Source of the DNA: Planctomicrobium sp051466335
GTDB lineage: Bacteria; Planctomycetota; Planctomycetia; Planctomycetales; Planctomycetaceae
Reading direction: 5' to 3'
NCBI RefSeq assembly: GCF_051466335.1
Contig: NZ_CP195793.1
Location: 1,674,001 to 1,738,000, forward strand
DNA length: 64,000 nucleotides
Part shown: one piece after another, positions 1-6,887 of the stretch
How positions within the stretch are numbered: position 1 is the stretch's first letter
Layout of the letters: each line of letters starts with the position of its first letter
Position numbers and translations under genes: made by a program
Notes under the pieces: generated by a model
Database searches by the model: none
Seen by the model: the letters and a program-made list of their open reading frames with translations, nothing else
Told to the model about the DNA's origin: nothing

Positions 1-1
1 C

Positions 2-79
2 GAAGCGAAACGTCCGTTTAAACCGACAGTGTCGAGGAGAAAGCCTCGTCAGAACCGCCGTTCTCTGGCTTCCCGATGA
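2..79 (+). CDS. possible C-terminal end of a basic protein (partial)
   Basis: An open frame enters from the left edge and ends at TGA 77-79. Its 25 visible codons are very rich in Arg and Lys (about 10 of 25), resembling the basic tails seen on RNA-binding proteins such as DEAD-box helicases. It is too short to assign. It would converge on the acetyltransferase gene that ends at 106 on the other strand. It could also be chance. Confidence 0.3.
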   Translation, partial: EAKRPFKPTVSRRKPRQNRRSLASR

Positions 80-105
80 AACCGTTGTCCGAGACAATAG
101 ACCAG

Positions 106-1287
106 TCAGCGAGACTCAGTTTCTGAATCTGAGTGACTCATGGCCGGTGAGGAACCCGAAGAGGGCCAGATCTTCTGTTTTGCAATGCGTAGAGTGTTGC
201 GAACACCTTTATAAAGCTCCGCCCGCTGCGACTGCGTGAGGAGGATTGCGCCCATCGGGATGCGGTGCGGCCAGAGTCGGTCCAAATAGGACCCGGCTGA
301 AGAGCAACTATTGATCATTGTGATTTCCGGCCGGTGCCTCATCAGATAGTTGGCGAGATAGATCTCAGCCCAGATACCGGGACTTCCGTCGCGATATTCT
401 TGATTCCAGCCAATCTTGAAGGCGAATACGGTATCCCCCTCGACAAAATTGCAGGTTGATGCAATGACCTGATCGTCGATGAGCAGTTCACCGAAAAGAA
501 TTTTGCGTTCTGTGGAGAAGTCGTTCGCGACTTTCTCGAAAAAGGCGCGATGGCTTTCATTGCAGGCAATGGCCGTTCCGAGGTTCGATTTCCATCCGAG
601 TTGTTCGAGCTTCAGAAATCGCTCTGTTGCGTGCTTCACTTCCGCCGCGGAATCGATACATCTGAAGGAGACCGTCCCTTTCTTCTGTAACTTTGCCAAG
701 GCTCCTTTTAGAGACTTCCGACGGGACTTCGACAACGATGCTTCGAACGATTGCGTCGTGTCGATCTGTGACAGATCGAGAGCAGCGCGGAGCCAGTTGT
801 TCTGTAGCTGAACCGAGAATCCGATCAGAGCAGCAGCAGTATAGATTCTCTCCGCAGTTCTGGATTCGACGCAGATCGAGTCGAGTATCAGGCCGTGGCG
901 ATATCGAGAAGTTTTCAGATGCGTAAGAAAGGCGAAGACAGCCTCGCGTTCGTATTCCCGCCGAACAAGAATCCCCGTCTGAAACTGATAGGGGGACGAG
1001 ACGCTGATTAAGTGTGGAAACGGAAGGACGCTGGACGCTTCGACCGCTTGGAAAAGACCGAGAAGCATCAGCTTGCCAGCTTCATCTTTGACATACCAGA
1101 GATCTGGCCGTGTCCCTGACTTCACGTGTTGGTGTTGCGAGAGAACGAACTCCGGTTCAAGAAACGGATTCGGATCGACGGCGGATTGAGCGAGCTGACG
1201 CCAATCCTCAATGAATTCCGGAGTCACCTCGGTGATCGGAACCTGCTTTGCGAATCGCGTAGGATAGTTGGCAGTGGCAGTTTTCAT
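106..1287 (-). CDS. GNAT / FemAB-like acyltransferase
   Basis: Predicted protein of 393 residues. The C-terminal half has the layout of the BioF2-like/CelD acetyltransferase group (Acetyltransf_6, GNAT fold): a basic stretch around SKSRRKSLKGALAKL, then a region with GELLIDDQVIAS and FKIGWNQEYRDGSPG, which matches the acyl-CoA binding half of such enzymes. Members transfer acyl or aminoacyl groups during polysaccharide or cell-surface synthesis; the substrate here is unknown. The ORF extends upstream to 1341, but I chose the ATG at 1287 because the preceding 18 residues are basic and unconserved in look. No obvious operon partner: queD lies upstream in the same direction after about 310 bases that hold a hairpin. 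Function at family level only. Confidence 0.7.
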   Translation of the reverse strand: MKTATANYPTRFAKQVPITEVTPEFIEDWRQLAQSAVDPNPFLEPEFVLSQHQHVKSGTRPDLWYVKDEAGKLMLLGLFQAVEASSVLPFPHLISVSSPYQFQTGILVRREYEREAVFAFLTHLKTSRYRHGLILDSICVESRTAERIYTAAALIGFSVQLQNNWLRAALDLSQIDTTQSFEASLSKSRRKSLKGALAKLQKKGTVSFRCIDSAAEVKHATERFLKLEQLGWKSNLGTAIACNESHRAFFEKVANDFSTERKILFGELLIDDQVIASTCNFVEGDTVFAFKIGWNQEYRDGSPGIWAEIYLANYLMRHRPEITMINSCSSAGSYLDRLWPHRIPMGAILLTQSQRAELYKGVRNTLRIAKQKIWPSSGSSPAMSHSDSETESR

Positions 1288-1462
1288 AACTAGAATTGAA
1301 TGCGTTCTTCGTGACTTCGAAGTCAGCGAATGAAACAGCACGTCTTTTCAACAGTCAGTGAGGTTGGTGCGAACCGAACGCCTGAGGGATTCGTAATGTG
1401 AAGGTTAGAAACACTACATCCGGAGAGGTTCAACCGTCTGGCCAACTTGCCGGGCTTGAACG

Positions 1463-1489
1463 AATCCCGCATTTTTCTCACGCGGGATT
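1463..1489 (-). terminator. hairpin between queD and the acetyltransferase gene
   Basis: Perfect 8-bp stem AATCCCGC/GCGGGATT with an 11-nt loop, lying about 110 bases beyond the queD stop on the minus strand. It lacks a run of T after the stem, so it is at best a weak terminator. The rest of 1288-1598 shows no gene or other clear signal. Confidence 0.35.
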
Positions 1490-1598
1490 GCGATTGTTTG
1501 GATTATGAGGCTCACGTGTCGGCTGACACCGCGATCGATTCGATCGTGTACGTGCGACAATTGGCAGGGTAATTACGTATGTACGCGAGACGAATCGG

Positions 1599-2000
1599 CT
1601 ATTGTTGATATGTTGCGAATGCGTGTGAAGTTTCCCAGAGGTGCACTTCGAGAATCGGGAGGTTCCGGGTCAACGCATGCTCGTAAATGAGGCGGGCAAT
1701 GTTTTCCGCTGTCGGATTGCAATCGATGATAAACAGAGGTTCGCCCATCGCTTCGAGTGCGGGCAGGGCTGGGTCGTCTTTGTTCAGGATCATGCGGTGA
1801 TCGAGATTTTCGTCGATCCAGGTACGGACTTCCCGCTTAATGTCGTTGAAGTCCAGCAGCATGCCACGGTCGTCGAGTGTTTCACCTTCTAGGACGATGA
1901 CAGCTTTCCCGTTGTGGCCATGCAGGTGGCGACATTTTCCAGCATAATTCAGCAGGCGGTGGCCGTAACAGAACTCGATTTCCTGACTGACTCGGTACAT
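1599..2000 (-). CDS. queD: 6-pyruvoyl-tetrahydropterin synthase / QueD family protein
   Basis: A 133-residue protein of the PTPS/QueD family. It carries the expected zinc-binding layout: a first His in FCYGHRLL, then CRHLHGHN with Cys, His and the HGH pair, and the substrate-binding Glu near the end (LWETSHAFATY). The DFNDIK segment is also typical. QueD converts dihydroneopterin triphosphate to 6-carboxy-tetrahydropterin in queuosine/7-deazaguanine synthesis; a PTPS-type reaction is possible because the family is mixed. Length is usual (about 120-140). No queE, queC or queF gene is next to it, so pathway context does not help. It is divergent from leuA. Confidence 0.82.
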   Translation of the reverse strand: MYRVSQEIEFCYGHRLLNYAGKCRHLHGHNGKAVIVLEGETLDDRGMLLDFNDIKREVRTWIDENLDHRMILNKDDPALPALEAMGEPLFIIDCNPTAENIARLIYEHALTRNLPILEVHLWETSHAFATYQQ

Positions 2001-2222
2001 GGACGGGGAACTTTATGGCAATGTGTGGGAGTTGCTGAATTCGCCATTGCATATGGCGGCGAGAACCCATTGGGAAACGTCAGCATATGATGTCGGAACT
2101 GGAACGGCGAGTGATGTGGATGAATCGAACCCGGAGAGAATCAAATCAACCGGTGATTGAACGATTCAAACTGTGTTTTCACAAGAAGTCTCGCTGAATT
2201 AGAAAGAAAATCCTCACTCCGC

Positions 2223-2251
2223 TTGACGAATCGTGGAATTTCGCTTTAAGT
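2223..2251 (+). promoter_or_regulatory. candidate leuA promoter
   Basis: TTGACG at 2223-2228 and TTAAGT at 2246-2251 are separated by 17 bases. The -35 is good and the -10 weak. A second TTGACG lies at 2284-2289 without a good -10. Either would produce a leader that contains the hairpin at 2418-2460. The remainder of the queD-leuA spacer (2001-2222) shows nothing I can name. Confidence 0.3.
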
Positions 2252-2312
2252 TTAGAGACTCGGGAGTGAAATCGTCAGTATCGTTGACGGTTTGTTCCTG
2301 ACCAAAACCTAA

Positions 2313-2411
2313 ATGAATCAAAATGAACGTCGTAAATTTTCACTTCATTCTAGCAAGCCTACTACTCCCATCCCGGGAGTCTTAGGACGGTGCGCTGAGT
2401 TTGAAGCGTGA
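2313..2411 (+). CDS. possible leader peptide upstream of leuA
   Basis: ATG 2313 to TGA 2409-2411, 32 codons, ending only 6 bases before the terminator stem at 2418. The position is what a transcription-attenuation leader peptide would have. It contains Ile, Val and Leu codons near its end (PIPGVLG; Leu is the rare-looking TTA) but no run of Leu codons, and there is no Shine-Dalgarno sequence before the ATG. It may be a chance ORF. The region also holds a small hairpin, ACTCCC 2364-2369 with GGGAGT 2375-2380. Confidence 0.3.
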   Translation: MNQNERRKFSLHSSKPTTPIPGVLGRCAEFEA

Positions 2412-2417
2412 ATCACA

Positions 2418-2460
2418 CCACCCTGAGGCTTTTGCGGAAGTCTCAGGGTGGTTTTGTTTT
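2418..2460 (+). terminator. intrinsic terminator in the leuA leader (likely attenuator)
   Basis: Stem CCACCCTGAG (2418-2427) pairs perfectly with CTCAGGGTGG (2442-2451). The pairing can extend inward by four or five more pairs, and TTTTGTTTT follows. The gene upstream (queD) runs in the opposite direction, so there is no + strand gene for it to terminate. It sits 73 bases before the leuA start, so premature termination of leuA mRNA is the simplest reading. Confidence 0.8.
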
Positions 2461-2533
2461 GAGACTTCCGTGTTTTAGATTTCGTCTGTATCAATCTTCG
2501 AGAGATCGACACGTTTTAAATCGAGTAAACGCC

Positions 2534-4108
2534 ATGGCTGACGACAGCATTATCATCTTCGACACGACACTCCGCGATGGAGAGCAATCTCCTGGCTGCA
2601 GCATGGATACAGCTGAAAAGCTGGAAGTGGCACGTGCACTTGTCGAGCTGGGTGTTGACGTCATTGAAGCAGGGTTTCCAATTGCTTCACCCGGCGACTT
2701 CGACGCAGTGCAGAAAATCGCACGGACATTTGGTGATCAAGCGACCATCTGCGGTCTCGCTCGATGTCGAAAAGAGGACATCGATCGCTCCTGGGAAGCC
2801 TTGAAAGAGGCGAAGAATGCCCGGATCCATTTGTTTCTGGCGACCAGTGCGATTCATCGCGAATTCAAACTGAAAATGGCCAAAGAGCAGATCCTCAAGA
2901 ATGCGGTCGAGATGGTGAAGTACACCCGCGACCTGATGGCGACCCGCTCTGATATTACGGTTCCGAATCTGGAGTTCTCACCGGAAGATGCCTCGCGTAC
3001 CGAACTCGATTTCCTCTGTGAAGTCGTTGAAAAGACGATCGATGCCGGGGCGACGACTGTCAATATCCCAGACACCGTCGGTTACGCCACGCCGAATCAT
3101 TATTACAAGGTGATTCGTTATCTGAAGGAGAACGTCTCCAACATCGACAAGGCAGTGATCAGCACGCATTGCCATAACGATTTGGGTCTCGCGGTTGCGA
3201 ATAGCTTGTCTGCCATCGAAGCAGGGGCCAGACAAGTTGAGTGCACCATTAACGGACTGGGAGAGCGGGCCGGAAATGCAGCGTTGGAAGAGATCGTGAT
3301 GGCGCTTCATACCCGCCGCGACTTCTACCAAGTCCAGACAAAGATCAACACTCCGAAGCTCTATCCAACAAGTCGCCTTGTCTCCAGCATTACCGGAATG
3401 GCGGTTCAGCGGAATAAAGCGATCGTCGGACAGAATGCATTCGCTCATGAGTCGGGAATTCATCAGCACGGGATGCTGCAAGAACGCTCGACGTACGAAA
3501 TTATGCGTCCTGAAGATGTCGGGATTCTCGGTACCAATCTGGTGCTGGGGAAACATAGCGGTCGTCACGCATTGAGAGACCGTGTGGCATCGCTCGGGTA
3601 TACGCTCGATGGCGATCAGTTTCAGCGTGTTTTCGACGACTTCATCGCATTGGCCGACAAGAAGAAAGAGATTTTCGACGCAGACATCGTTGCGTTGATT
3701 GAGAATCGTTCAGGCGACGTCGTTCAGGCGTGGTCGATCAAGAGTTTCCAGACGATTGGAGGATCGAGCACGATTCCAACAGCGACCATCGAACTGGTGC
3801 ATCAGGATGGAACTGTTCAGCAGGACGCTTCAACAGGAGATGGTCCTGTCGATGCAGCCTTTCGCTGTCTTGAGCGAATCGTCGGTTTGACCGCGAAGTT
3901 GGAAGAGTACACCGTTCGAAGCGTCTCGGAAGGGAAAGATGCGCAAGGGGAAGTGACCTTGGAAATCGTTGTCGACGATCGTTCGTTCCACGGAAAAGGA
4001 GTCAGTACGGACGTGATCGAAGCGAGCGTTCAGGCGTACTTGCAAGCGTTGAACAAAGCTCTTTCTTCCGAACGCGGGCGTGGCACAAAACGCGAGAAAG
4101 GGGTCTGA
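2534..4108 (+). CDS. leuA: 2-isopropylmalate synthase
   Basis: A 524-residue enzyme that condenses acetyl-CoA with 2-oxoisovalerate, the first committed step of leucine synthesis, in the cytoplasm. The N-terminal HMGL-like barrel shows the signature FDTTLRDGEQSPGCSM, the metal-binding HCHNDLG and the second signature INGLGERAGNAALEE; the C-terminal third is the LeuA allosteric dimer domain (leucine feedback). Length matches the usual 510-560 of the LeuA type 1 group. The frame is open back to a GTG at 2408, but that would run through the terminator hairpin, so ATG 2534 is the start. Monocistronic: hairpin leader before it and a strong terminator at 4156-4190. leuB and leuC are not in the window; leuD is at 61741. 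Confidence 0.97.
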   Translation: MADDSIIIFDTTLRDGEQSPGCSMDTAEKLEVARALVELGVDVIEAGFPIASPGDFDAVQKIARTFGDQATICGLARCRKEDIDRSWEALKEAKNARIHLFLATSAIHREFKLKMAKEQILKNAVEMVKYTRDLMATRSDITVPNLEFSPEDASRTELDFLCEVVEKTIDAGATTVNIPDTVGYATPNHYYKVIRYLKENVSNIDKAVISTHCHNDLGLAVANSLSAIEAGARQVECTINGLGERAGNAALEEIVMALHTRRDFYQVQTKINTPKLYPTSRLVSSITGMAVQRNKAIVGQNAFAHESGIHQHGMLQERSTYEIMRPEDVGILGTNLVLGKHSGRHALRDRVASLGYTLDGDQFQRVFDDFIALADKKKEIFDADIVALIENRSGDVVQAWSIKSFQTIGGSSTIPTATIELVHQDGTVQQDASTGDGPVDAAFRCLERIVGLTAKLEEYTVRSVSEGKDAQGEVTLEIVVDDRSFHGKGVSTDVIEASVQAYLQALNKALSSERGRGTKREKGV

Positions 4109-4155
4109 GGTCGATCGATCGGCTCTTTGAAACCTGATCCGAAGTCTAAATTCGA

Positions 4156-4190
4156 ATCACTGTCTGAATCTTTCGGGCAGTGATTTTTTT
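4156..4190 (+). terminator. intrinsic terminator of leuA
   Basis: ATCACTG (4156-4162) pairs with CAGTGAT (4178-4184), with further G-U and G-C pairs inside, and is followed by a run of seven T. It begins about 47 bases after the leuA stop. Confidence 0.85.
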
Positions 4191-4326
4191 GTGGCTGATT
4201 CCGTTCGAATCGCGAGCAGGGGATGTGATTTCAATCTGAAGATTGAAGTTTCACAAATTGTCGGACCAGCAAGGCGACGGCGGTGTAGAATGAAAGAAAC
4301 GCATTGCCATTGATGGGAGTGTCTCG

Positions 4327-4677
4327 ATGGTCCCTCTGAAAAGTGCAGTCTTTTCCAGTCTTTTGGTGATTGTCATCGCGTCATCAGCGGAGGCCCGAAT
4401 TCGCATCTTCGGCGGCCCTGTCGAGTCGGCAGGGTCTGGGATTTACTACCCGCCCGGAGGATCGGCTTCTCTGAGTACGCAACCCCATCGGAACACTCCG
4501 AAAGTGAATCCCGCCGAAAGTGAGATCCCACTGATTGATGGCGAGCGGATTGACCTGAATCCCGGATTCGTGCCGGGCGAGACATTTCGCACACCGACGT
4601 ACGTTCCGCCATTCTTTCCAAGGACGATCTACTTTCCTGATTACACGCAGCAGGGGCAACGCGGAAGTCCTGCTTGA
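4327..4677 (+). CDS. small secreted Pro-rich protein, unknown
   Basis: 116 residues. The first 23 residues form a typical Sec signal peptide (hydrophobic core SSLLVIVIASSAEA, cleavage likely after SAEA). The mature part is rich in Pro, Gly and Tyr/Phe (YYPPGG, TYVPPFFPRTIYFP) and has no motif I recognise. A ribosome binding site GGGAG stands 6 bases before the ATG. It is followed within about 65 bases by another unknown gene in the same direction, so the two may be co-transcribed. Probably an exported or surface-associated protein; function unknown. Confidence 0.6.
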   Translation: MVPLKSAVFSSLLVIVIASSAEARIRIFGGPVESAGSGIYYPPGGSASLSTQPHRNTPKVNPAESEIPLIDGERIDLNPGFVPGETFRTPTYVPPFFPRTIYFPDYTQQGQRGSPA

Positions 4678-4741
4678 CAGGAATAAGACCCATGACTTCG
4701 AAGTGGAATAAGTCTGCCTTCAGAGTGTTCTGGTGCTCCAC

Positions 4742-5488
4742 ATGAATGCCTATCCATACACGGTGAAGCCGCAAGAACCCGCGATCTTCGTGGAGTTGTA
4801 TCTCCCTCGGAAGGCTGCGTTTCAGGGAGTATTGTACGACACTCTGACCGCGGGATTTCGGCTCGACAAGGTGAAAGAGCACTTTCTCCTCGCTGATGCC
4901 GTGAAGAAACAACAGATCCAGGCATTGCTAGGGAAGAGTTGGACCGTCGTCGATTACAAGCAGTCTGACATTGAATCGTTTCGGCGAGTCTTTTACGGGT
5001 ACTCGCTGTACGACGTGAACGGAGTCTTTTTGAAGTCCCAGTCACCTTCCGGAGACGCGGCCGATGATGCGGATGAAAACTATCGGATCGCTGAGGAGCC
5101 CAGCCAGGTTGTTCGGATGGTATTCAAATATCCCAGTGCGGATGAGCCCTCTGCCGCGACCGATTTCTTAATGCTGGCCCTGCAACGGCCACTGGCAGAA
5201 ATGGCTCAATTTGCACAATTGCATCGTGATGAAATTCAGAACGTGGCCGGCAACGATGCGGAACGAGTCTTCGAGTTGCTCGCAGATCTGGAACGTTGGC
5301 AGATGTACGTCGGACTCTTCGTCTTCGGTTATCTGGTCTATAACATCTGCGAGAGGATTCTCGAACTGGGAGAAACCTCTCGCCCTCCGTTGCACCCGGC
5401 TGACCTGTTGCAGGACGAGATCTGGGTCACTTCATCATGGAGTATGAGTATGAACGTAGTTGACTGGGCTCACCGCCACCAGCAATGA
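4742..5488 (+). CDS. conserved-looking protein of unknown function
   Basis: About 248 residues; the frame is open from a GTG at 4733, and the ATG at 4742 is the better start though neither has a strong ribosome binding site. A tiny frame at 4692 ends in an ATGA overlap with this ATG, which may be chance. The protein is acidic and mostly soluble in look, with one hydrophobic stretch near residues 188-205 (YVGLFVFGYLVYNI) and no signal peptide. I recognise no family. It converges on the M16 peptidase gene with 22 bases between the stops. Confidence 0.6.
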   Translation: MNAYPYTVKPQEPAIFVELYLPRKAAFQGVLYDTLTAGFRLDKVKEHFLLADAVKKQQIQALLGKSWTVVDYKQSDIESFRRVFYGYSLYDVNGVFLKSQSPSGDAADDADENYRIAEEPSQVVRMVFKYPSADEPSAATDFLMLALQRPLAEMAQFAQLHRDEIQNVAGNDAERVFELLADLERWQMYVGLFVFGYLVYNICERILELGETSRPPLHPADLLQDEIWVTSSWSMSMNVVDWAHRHQQ

Positions 5489-5510
5489 GCCACACGGTTG
5501 CCGATCTGTC

Positions 5511-6746
5511 TTACACACCAGGGCGGCCAGCAATTGGGCCGAGGCCGACTGAAGTCGTTTGCCTGAGTGGATAAACATCGAGCAACTCGCGAATCTCTTT
5601 GAGCGTAATGGCATTGATCGCTGCTAGATCGTCGTCGACCGAGCGAAATTCCTTGCGATAGACCCAATTGCCTCCCAAGCTGGAGAGACGACCCATGGGA
5701 CGTTCGCTGGAGAGAACAACTCGCGAGGCTACTTTATTGCGGGCCTGTTCGAGTTCTTCTTCAGTCGGGCCAGTGCGGTTGAATTCGTCGTAGATCTTCT
5801 GAATCAGTTCGAGGTTGGAAAAGGTGTCTTCTGGCTGGCAGGACAGGTAAGTTCCCCAGGCGCCGGAACCATCGAAATCGTTGTAACCCAGGTCGGCCGT
5901 CTCTGCGAGTCCGGTCTCGACCAGTTCCCAGTACAGGCGGCCAGCACCTTCGTCTCCAACAATCGTCGCGACGAGTTCAGCAGCGAATCGTAAATTGCTC
6001 TGAGCAGAAGGAGCAGCAGCCATCTGCATGACATGCTGCTGGTGCATTTGATCTTTCAGTTTCCAGACTTCCTGGGGCACAGGCTTCGCTTCGTCGCGAA
6101 CCCGACCAGGAAGTCCGGCTTGCCAATCCCCGCAATGCTTCGTCGCGAGTGCGACGAGGTGATCCCAGTCGATATTTCCAGCCGCTGCCAGAACGAGATT
6201 CGCTGCCCCGTATCGGCTCTGGTGATAAGCCCGCATCTGTTCTGCGGTGAGGGCTGCGATGCTCTCGTTTGACCCAAGCACACTCTGGCCAAGGGGGTGA
6301 CCTGCGAAGTGCAATCCCATCGCCTGCTCATAGACATTAAACGCGGGCATGTCCTCGTACATTCCGATTTCTTCGAGAATGACCTGCTTCTCCATGTTGA
6401 AATCGTCTTCACGCAGGCTCGGCCGCATCATGCTCGCAAGGAGTTCGAATGTCTGATCGATGTACTCGGGAAGAATTGCAGCGTAGTAAACCGTAATTTC
6501 TTCACTTGTACTTGCGTTATAGCTTGCTCCCACCTCATCGAAGATGCGGTTGACATCTTCTGCAGTGAATTGTTCATCCCCTTTGAACGCCATATGTTCC
6601 AGGAAATGGCTGACTCCAGCTACCTCTGGTTGTTCATCACGGGCTCCGGTTTTTACGAAAAAGCCAATGGCTGCACTGTGAGCGGCAGGTTTGACTTCAG
6701 CGACAATTTCGAGACCGTTAGGAAGGACAGTGTGGTGGAACAGCAT
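5511..6746 (-). CDS. M16 family zinc peptidase (insulinase/pitrilysin type)
   Basis: 411 residues. The inverted zinc motif HFLEH lies at residues 47-51, and the third ligand is expected in the VILEEIGMYEDMPA segment about 75 residues later, as in the bacterial mitochondrial-processing-peptidase-like group. The C-terminal half has the second, inactive M16 domain (ending QTTSVGLGP). Such proteins degrade peptides or process leader sequences. No signal peptide is seen, so it is probably cytoplasmic. The frame is open to 6851, but the terminator of the upstream gene lies at 6795-6838 inside that extension, which supports the start MLFHHTVLPNG at 6746. Confidence 0.9.
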   Translation of the reverse strand: MLFHHTVLPNGLEIVAEVKPAAHSAAIGFFVKTGARDEQPEVAGVSHFLEHMAFKGDEQFTAEDVNRIFDEVGASYNASTSEEITVYYAAILPEYIDQTFELLASMMRPSLREDDFNMEKQVILEEIGMYEDMPAFNVYEQAMGLHFAGHPLGQSVLGSNESIAALTAEQMRAYHQSRYGAANLVLAAAGNIDWDHLVALATKHCGDWQAGLPGRVRDEAKPVPQEVWKLKDQMHQQHVMQMAAAPSAQSNLRFAAELVATIVGDEGAGRLYWELVETGLAETADLGYNDFDGSGAWGTYLSCQPEDTFSNLELIQKIYDEFNRTGPTEEELEQARNKVASRVVLSSERPMGRLSSLGGNWVYRKEFRSVDDDLAAINAITLKEIRELLDVYPLRQTTSVGLGPIAGRPGV

Positions 6747-6794
6747 GGAGTTGCGATCGTCCGAATATGGGAAAATCCGTATTGAAGCCACTCG

Positions 6795-6838
6795 ATGAGA
6801 AAACCGCAATCCCGACGCCGAAGCATCCGGATTGCGGT
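6795..6838 (-). terminator. intrinsic terminator of the large DUF1559 gene
   Basis: Perfect 10-bp stem ACCGCAATCC (6803-6812) / GGATTGCGGT (6829-6838). On the minus strand it is followed by TTTTCTC. It starts 50 bases after the stop of the gene at 6888. Confidence 0.75.
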
Positions 6839-6887
6839 CTGTTTTCATCAACTTTCTCTGCCTGGAATTCCTGGCGACGGGCGAACG

